Origin: Isoetes taiwanensis | Taxonomy: Eukaryota > Streptophyta > Lycopodiopsida > Isoetales > Isoetaceae | Length of the DNA: 64,000 bases | NCBI GenBank assembly: GCA_021234155.1 | Contig: JAJEKV010000010.1 | Span: 8,838,260-8,902,259 of the forward strand | Direction of reading: 5' to 3' | In this document: positions 57,586 through 64,000 of the stretch, in pieces | Position numbering within the stretch: the stretch's first letter is position 1 | Layout: every line of letters begins with the position of its first letter | Notes under the pieces: generated by a model | The model's input: the letters and a program-made list of their open reading frames with translations, nothing else | What the model was told of the DNA's origin: nothing | The model's database searches: none | Position numbers and translations under genes: made by a program

Positions 57586-59479
57586 ACGACTATAAAAGCA
57601 GCTCCATTCGGTAAGTCATTCATCTCCCATGGCTTATAATATCCTATATTATAATATTTTAATGTGTGTCCGTTTTCAATCCAGCCCTAGATCCAACGGT
57701 TGCAATTTGTTTGGCCCTAGATCTAATGGCCACGTCGACTTTTTGATCGAACGGATGAATAGAAAAAAAGGGGCCGAAGTTTTCCCCACAGATTGGAAGC
57801 TCTACTTTTTAGGTATGGCGGCATGGGGTTTGGAGATGGCCGCAGTGGCGTCATATTTCTCTGCTTCAAGCTGTGGCTTTAAAAAAGATTCAGTGATTTG
57901 TATACAGATCCTTTCGTGTAGGCTATGGCAAGTTATACAGCCGGAGTTGTTTGTATGCATTCCGATTCCGGAGTTGTTTGTTAGTTGGTTGTTTCACTGA
58001 GCAATGGAGCATGGAGTAAACACAACTGGATTCATTACATGAGCGATTTCTACCAGGTTTGAAATGCTTCTCTCTTTTTGTCTATAACAGGAAAGTACTG
58101 AAAGTGATATTTAATTGATAAAGGGAAGTTCTAAGCATGCATGTAATAGGTGCTCTGATAGATTTGTTTTAAGTGATAGTAGGTTGATGGCTTTGCATAT
58201 GGCATTGCAGTAAGAGAGCGATGGGTGGCCGGCATTTAGATTAGTGGGCATGCATAATTGCTTAGATAAGGTGTTGTGTAGCTAAGTTGGAGCGCTTTTC
58301 AGATCTGTCATTTTTTTATGTCTAAGAGAATGCAATACTCAAATCGTGCTTCTTAGGTGCAGATTGTGATGGGTACCATTGTCTATTTGCACTATTTGAT
58401 TTCTTTTTTCTTCTACGATTTATTAAGGAATTGCATTGTTGTTGTCTAGCTAGGCATGAGTGGATTTAGAGATCTCATATTATGTATGCTTAATGCAGGA
58501 GGCCCAGCTGCCATGGAAGAAGGGATCAATGCGTGGTAAAGGAGGTCTAAAGAATGCCAAAACATTCCACCCCCTGCATTTTAATGTTGATAGTTCTGTC
58601 CAAACCTATATTAATTATAAAGCTGGAACATGCCTTTATGTCGATCAGCCGAAGCGTATCTTTTCTCAGACCCATCTGTGCATTTACATCCAATAAGAAG
58701 CTTCCATTCCAGATGCCTATACATTTTCAACTGGATCAAATGGCAAGAGCAGTGCGCAAGATTGTGAATTGTAGAGATTGGTAAAGCAATTCGGAAGAAA
58801 AAGGAGCTATTGGTACTTATATTGCATGTCATGAAGGATGCACATATACCTCAGAATTTACTAAGGATTTACTAAGGATTGAGTGTGTTGCTGGATATCC
58901 GTAGAACAGTATCGTTGCTTAAGACCTGGTTTGCAACACTATGTGAGCCACATGGATAAAGGAATTTACAAAACTATGTTTCATTGCATGTTGGTATTTT
59001 GCCACGTGATAAATACTGGCTCTTTTTTTTTGCATAAAAATGTTACGCTTTCTATTGCATATAGCCATTTTTGCAGGAACAACATGGCATAGCACCAGAT
59101 GTGGACTCAAGTAGTTTTTATAAATGTTCTAGGGCATGCAGGCATCTAGCCATCCTTGCGTGAACAATATGTCATAGAACCTAGACTTGGACTTGATAAT
59201 TCCACATCTAGCACATGCTTTAAACAAGTAAACACCCCGATGTTTGAAAGGATCCACTTAGTGTGTGGCAATTTTGAGATTGAGGGCTTTTATTTCAATG
59301 AGATCATGCAGTTGGATACCGTTGTTTTCCATAGTCTCAAAAATGTATGAACTTGGATGTCACATCCACATCCACAATCGGAAGAATTCTTTCAGCAATA
59401 TAATGATAAATTACATGGTACCCAAACCATTACCATTATCTTGAGTTTACAAACATCCCAACGCTCCCTCCCTGAGATA
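57586..59479. other. Unassigned region with exon-like fragments
   Basis: A 123-codon frame at 57,629-58,000 and an exon-like piece after a CAG at 58,500 (EAQLPWKKGSMRGKGGLKNA, KTFHPLHFN) might be coding. I do not recognise either, and neither has a clear partner exon. Another frame at 59,156-59,350 is unassigned. Confidence 0.3.
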
Positions 59480-61590
59480 GGCATGGCTCGGTTATCCTGA
59501 AGGGGATGTTATCATGGGCGCAGTCCCAGCTAATGGGAAGGCGTGATTTAGATGGCATGCGGTGAGAACTCGGGAAATGGGTTTGGGCCTCCATCGGTTA
59601 CCGCCCTCCTCCGGCATTATTCAATAAAGCATTGCGAGAAGGCTTCCCTATGCAATGGACCACTAGCGCAGTAGTGCCCATCTACAAAGCGAGGGGACCC
59701 TCAATGCCCGCCAACTACCGGACTATCATGGCCAGCTCTCTCTTTGCAAAGCGTTGGCATCCTTGACGGGGGTGACAATATGGGCGAGGAAGCGGAGGTG
59801 CGAGCTCTTACGAAGCAGGTTCAGAGGCCGGACATTCTACCATTGATCATATCTTCACTCTGCGCACATTAATTGAGGATAGCGAGGAATCGTGAGGTAA
59901 GAACACGTATCTTGTTGTTTCGTTGATTTTGCAAAAGCATTGACATAGTACCCGCAACAAGCTCACGGGACAGATTGCAATAGGTGGGGACCCCCCGGAC
60001 TTGCGGGGAATCACGATTATATAGGAACATCTGAGGCATGCTTTCGGGCCGTATCACATCGGCAGCTGACAACCGTGTCGATGTAGCATTGGAGTCGCGT
60101 GGGGTTGCCCCTCTCCCCCACACTCTTTGGCCTATACATTGATCGGTTGGAAGATTGGCTCGAGCATGGAGGCATGGGCGCATACATCTCATGCATCACA
60201 CAATCCGGCAACTCATATATGCCGGACGATGTCAACCTCATGGCCTATACTCCGGAGGACATGCGGCGTCCACTGGATGCTCTTGACACTTTTGCCACTT
60301 CACCGGCATGCGAAAGTGAACTTGGCCAAAACTAGGGTGCTAGTTGCATCGTCGGCCGACCAAGGCTTCCCACCTTCACTTACCGGGGGCAAGAGGTAGA
60401 GGTGGCCCCAAACCTACAAGTACTTGGGCATTGAGTTCTCAACTACCACCCATTGGGATGCGGCTATCGGTTTGCGGTCGCGGCGGGTTGGAAAGCACTA
60501 TATGCCATGCGGAACAACCACAAAGGCGAGTTATGCGCCTAGGGCCTGATCCACATTTGTTTGGGCCTTGGTTGAGCGGTCCATTGTATGGGGCGAAGTG
60601 TGGGGTGGGTCATCTCCCTCAACACATGGAATGACCTCGAAAGCAGTGTGCGAAGGCTTTCTTGGCACGGGCCTTGGGGTGAAGTCCACGGTTCCGCACA
60701 GATCCTACTCGGGGAGGCGGGCTTTCTACCCCTCCAGCGGGCTGCATTGGGCACACATATCGTTTACTTCCAAAAGGTGGTGGCTATGGCTGATACACGC
60801 TTGCCCCATCTTGCTTTAGCCCACGCCGATGGGTCCCCAACGCTGAAAATCTATTTGGAAAGACAAAGCAAGCTCGGTGGTTCTCACGCTGGGCGTCTGG
60901 ACAAGCAGAGCGCACGTGTGTCGGGGACAAAGAAAGATCGCGAGGCACTTAAACAATACCTAGATGCAACTTTAGCCATAAGGGCACGGGATGCGGAAGG
61001 CTCGACGCGACGTTAAGGCGGCACACACTATCGTGACAAGTCAATCCTAGGCTCACAAAGAGGCCCGCGACCACCGATACTTGTACACCCGGTGCCCATG
61101 AAGAAGCGCGGACTTATAGCTTCCATTCAAGACGGGTGCACATCGCCCCCGCGATTGAAACAAAGGCGTTGGGCCGGGAAGCACGCGAGCAAAAGGCTTT
61201 GCCAGTGTTGCCACCGCAGGCGTGATTGAGGATGAGTGTCATACCCTCCGGATCTGCGGCATTTGCCCCATATCAGAGAGGTATGTTCGACTACTAGTGC
61301 ACCGCGGCCGTTGCATGGTTATTGACTACTGGCGTCGGTGGGTTTCTTTGGGTCATACCTCCAAGAGGTTATGGATGCGCTGACGCATTTGTGTCCTCTG
61401 GGACGGTCTTGAACTGTCCTATGCAATTGATATGCGGTGCCAAAGATGCTTATTATTGCTAAGGTTTTCCCTCGAAAACCCGCCGGTGGGGTTTTTAATC
61501 CTGTCAGTAATATGCTTGCTGCCCAGCTTTTTGTTTGGGTCCCATAGGCCAATTGGTCTCCGTGGACGCTAAAAACTTATTCTATTCTAT
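59480..61590 (+). mobile_element. LINE (non-LTR retrotransposon), 5'-truncated and frame-broken
   Basis: RT motifs appear in shifting frames: LREGFPMQWTTSAVVPIYK, ANYRTIMASSLFAK, PLSPTLFGLYIDRLEDWL, PDDVNLMAYTPEDMRRPL (catalytic DD at ~60,222-60,227), KYLGIEFSTTTHW. A C-terminal Cys/His region follows (IEDECHTLRICGICP near 61,230). The 3' end carries a stem-loop (61,448-61,515) and a (TTCTA)n tail at ~61,573. The start of ORF2 and all of ORF1 are missing. Confidence 0.8.
61448..61515 (+). promoter_or_regulatory. LINE 3' stem-loop
   Basis: GCTTATTATTG pairs with CAGTAATATGC (one mismatch, one G-U pair), and an inner hairpin is GGTTTTC-CCTC-GAAAACC. The arrangement matches 29,528-29,589. LINE 3' structures are commonly recognised by their RT. 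Confidence 0.55.
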
Positions 61591-62401
61591 TCTATTCCAT
61601 TATTTTATCCACTGAATGCAAATTAATTAATTTATCATTATCATACGAAATGTAAATGACAAGCTATGCAATATCACAAGTATGTAATATCTATTTCTAT
61701 TCCATTATATTTAAGTTGTACACTACAATGTTCAAACCAACAGTTGCCCAGCTTATGCCCAGCAACGCTGGGCACCATTACTAGTTTATGAAGATCAGTT
61801 TGAGACCATTCTTTGCTCCATGAGCTAGAATGATATTAATCGCTGCATACATAAAGGTGTTAAGCTGGATCCTTACTTACAATCCAAAGCAGAAGGTCGT
61901 GAGTGTGATTGCCTCGGCCTTAGTCGTGTTGTGATCCATCTTCTTTGGGTTCCTGAGCGCCATGCCTACGAGCTGAATGCGATCACAATAGCAGGGATTG
62001 ATGATGAGTGAATCATCGACTCTATAATGCCATCAATAATATGTGCATCTAAATTATATGTATGCCATGAATAATGTGTGCATCAGATGTAATGATGTGT
62101 ATTAAACACCTATTATAAAAGATGTAAGGATGTTAGTATAAGCATAATGAAAGCTAATTGATGTATCGACAATTGTCCAAAATGCTTAAGTATTATAGCA
62201 AAAGAAATTACATACATAATTATCGAGAACATGACTGAGATCTGAGCTTTTAGCTAATGCTATGTCCCCCCACATGTCAACAATGTATTTTGGAATCAAA
62301 AGCAGTCTTGGGTCTTTTGCCATTTGCATCCCATGCATAATGTATGGCATCTAACTTCTCATACCTTGATGGATCTGATGGATTGGGTCGCCAACGTTTA
62401 G
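61591..62401. other. No recognised gene
   Basis: AT-rich sequence after the LINE tail. Confidence 0.4.
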
Positions 62402-63960
62402 TTAAGCAACCCAGAGATAGTCACGATAACGAGGCATCCACCATGATACATAAATGTGACCATAATTGGTAGACTCTGGATCTAGGATGGCATCTTCTTC
62501 TCGTAAAGCCCAACCACGTTGGAGTTTCATCCTCTCCAGTCGGACTAAAACGAACATACCTTTTCGTAACATGTGCATGAGGATCAAACTCATCCATAGG
62601 CAACATTGGACGCCCCATCTGGCGGCCCCAACACATGAGGCAAAGGTCTTACAAGCCTGGCTTCATCGACCTCCGAGTAAATGCAGCTTGTAGAGGTTCT
62701 TGCCTTGTACGCTAAACCAAAAGTTGTCATTTTGAGGTCGCCCCCGGAGATACATCTTCCAAACACAAAAGAATCTCGTTCCAAAGAATCCATAGTTGCT
62801 TTGAAATGTCTTGTCGTTGCAAACACACTATCTTCTTGATTTTTCTTGAAGGAATTCCATAATGCTATGTACTTCATCGATCGTTGTCGTGCGTGGCCAG
62901 GAGATCTTTCAATGTCTTCCTTGGAGGGATATTTTTAGGCACCCCTTGCTGGTAACGTTGGCTCACCATTTTCATCCTCCTTCCACATTCTTATTCCTTT
63001 TCTGGAATCCACTCTTTATGGGTTGGCCGTGATCTTATATTGCGTAATGGGCCATTTCCCATCCATTTTAAATCGGAATAGCAATGGGTCGATATGGCTG
63101 TTAGGCGTTGGCCTTTATCGGGGATATATCCCTTGACAAAGCCTTTCCAACTGGAACTTCATCCACAAAATATGGAGCAGGAGACTTTGCATTGCACTTG
63201 CTAAGCGTGTAAAGCAACTCGAGGCAAAGTTAGAGCATCCGATGAACTCATTAACGTCGAAAAGTTCCCAAACAATGCATCAATATCGTCATGAGTATGC
63301 CCAACCATCATGAATCAACCTGAATCTCATCGAATACCTTAAGCCATGTCAAATAAAGAGGTAGGAGAACACATATCTATTTTTATTTTGACCATGCATT
63401 ATCCAACTGTAAGTAGAGATTTGAGGAAGAGGATTGAAGCCTTCTAAGTTGGCGGTAGAGAAGATGAAGGCATCTTCTCTTGTTAATCCAAGGCTAGCTT
63501 ATCTTTGTAGTGGTCGAAAGTATCTTTTAGGGCTTGCATCAATTTGCAATCAGAAGTTTCGCTTCCACACAGATCCGCGACTTGTCTTCTTCCGGCAACT
63601 CAAGATAGTGTAGGATCCTAGAGAGTGATCCAACATGAAAGTTTGAGTCATCCTTCCAAAGATCAAGAGAGAAATGGCCATAAGCCCGTCTACCATGACC
63701 ATGTGTCAATGCTCTGTCAAGTCATTTTCTCAAGCGATCTCCTCTCCAAAAGATTTTTTGCGAGATGGTGACTTCTTGGTGTGAGTGTTTTGACCTGATC
63801 CATCTTATCATGTATTATGCAAAGGTGACTTTTCGCGAGCGATGTGATAATGCACGCCAATGCCAATATTGACTCCTACGTTGTTCCAACATATGTGCCG
63901 TGAATTGAATTGAAAGGTTGCGCCTCTTCCTTGTATCTTTTGTTCTTTCCAATTTACGCT
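62402..63960 (-). pseudogene. DUF7869-like transposon protein relic
   Basis: Minus-strand pieces in several frames read LQLDNA, NKNRYVFSYL, KVFDEIQV and VGHTHDDIDALFG (near 63,290-63,420). The last motif is characteristic of the DUF7869 group of transposon-associated proteins in plants and other eukaryotes. Longer frames at 62,590-62,877 and 62,421-62,636 lie downstream and may be its C-terminal part. Function is unknown. Many frameshifts and stops show decay. Confidence 0.5.
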
Positions 63961-64000
63961 TGATGACTACACATATATGTTACACTTGGAGAATGTTTGT

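Noticed and set aside
57629-58000. New protein-coding gene after the minisatellite
   Set aside because: Open frame without family signature, start context or partner exon; kept only as an unassigned region.

Overview
This window is nuclear DNA of a land plant. It has GT-AG introns in genes of plant families: an OTU deubiquitinase, a Mn-type metal tolerance protein (MTP), an LPR-like multicopper oxidase and PPR-gene relics. Most of the rest is retroelement sequence. A DIRS-like tyrosine-recombinase retroelement, LINEs with Cys/His tails, and a DUF7869-type transposon protein point away from flowering plants, perhaps to a fern or another seed-free lineage. That lineage call is inference. Many coding stretches differ from their families by single-base shifts, often in homopolymers. 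Either uncorrected long-read errors or real decay could explain this, and the sequence alone cannot decide between them.

Layout. 0.1-3.7 kb: 3' end of an OTU protease gene (+) and a complete seven-exon MTP gene (-). 4.5-7.5 kb: a decayed LPR-like oxidase between two ~370-bp direct repeats. 7.52-19.88 kb: a Ty3/gypsy chromovirus bounded by the target-site duplication CCTTT. 20.3-21.0 and 33.5-34.2 kb: two related foldback elements. 22.9-29.6 kb: gypsy, LINE and PPR relics. 37.4-40.1 kb: a kinase joined to a chitinase-like GH18 domain. 44.4-47.5 kb: a tandem duplication and a partial MTP pseudogene. 48-56.1 kb: DIRS-like retroelement, a 2.2-kb palindrome and a second tyrosine-recombinase copy. 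57-57.6 kb: minisatellites. 59.5-61.6 kb: LINE. 62.4-64 kb: DUF7869-like relic.

The main discovery candidate is the chromovirus. Between its primer-binding site and its gag-pol region it carries an extra gene that ends in a gapless histone H3 core: about 100 residues, H3 positions ~36-135, with 49 of 89 residues identical over the ALREIR...ERP part. Just after the start codon, one frame away, is the H3 tail motif RTKQTAR. Some 350 residues of E-rich and basic sequence separate tail from core. The gene has its own TATA box. Four 67-bp near-palindromes lie in two pairs, one pair upstream of the histone gene's TATA box and one pair upstream of a second TATA box before gag-pol. The element's integrase ends in a chromodomain, a fold known to bind modified H3 tails. 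A retrotransposon carrying its own H3-like protein would be a new kind of chromatin-directed system. I know of no description of it, but could not search.
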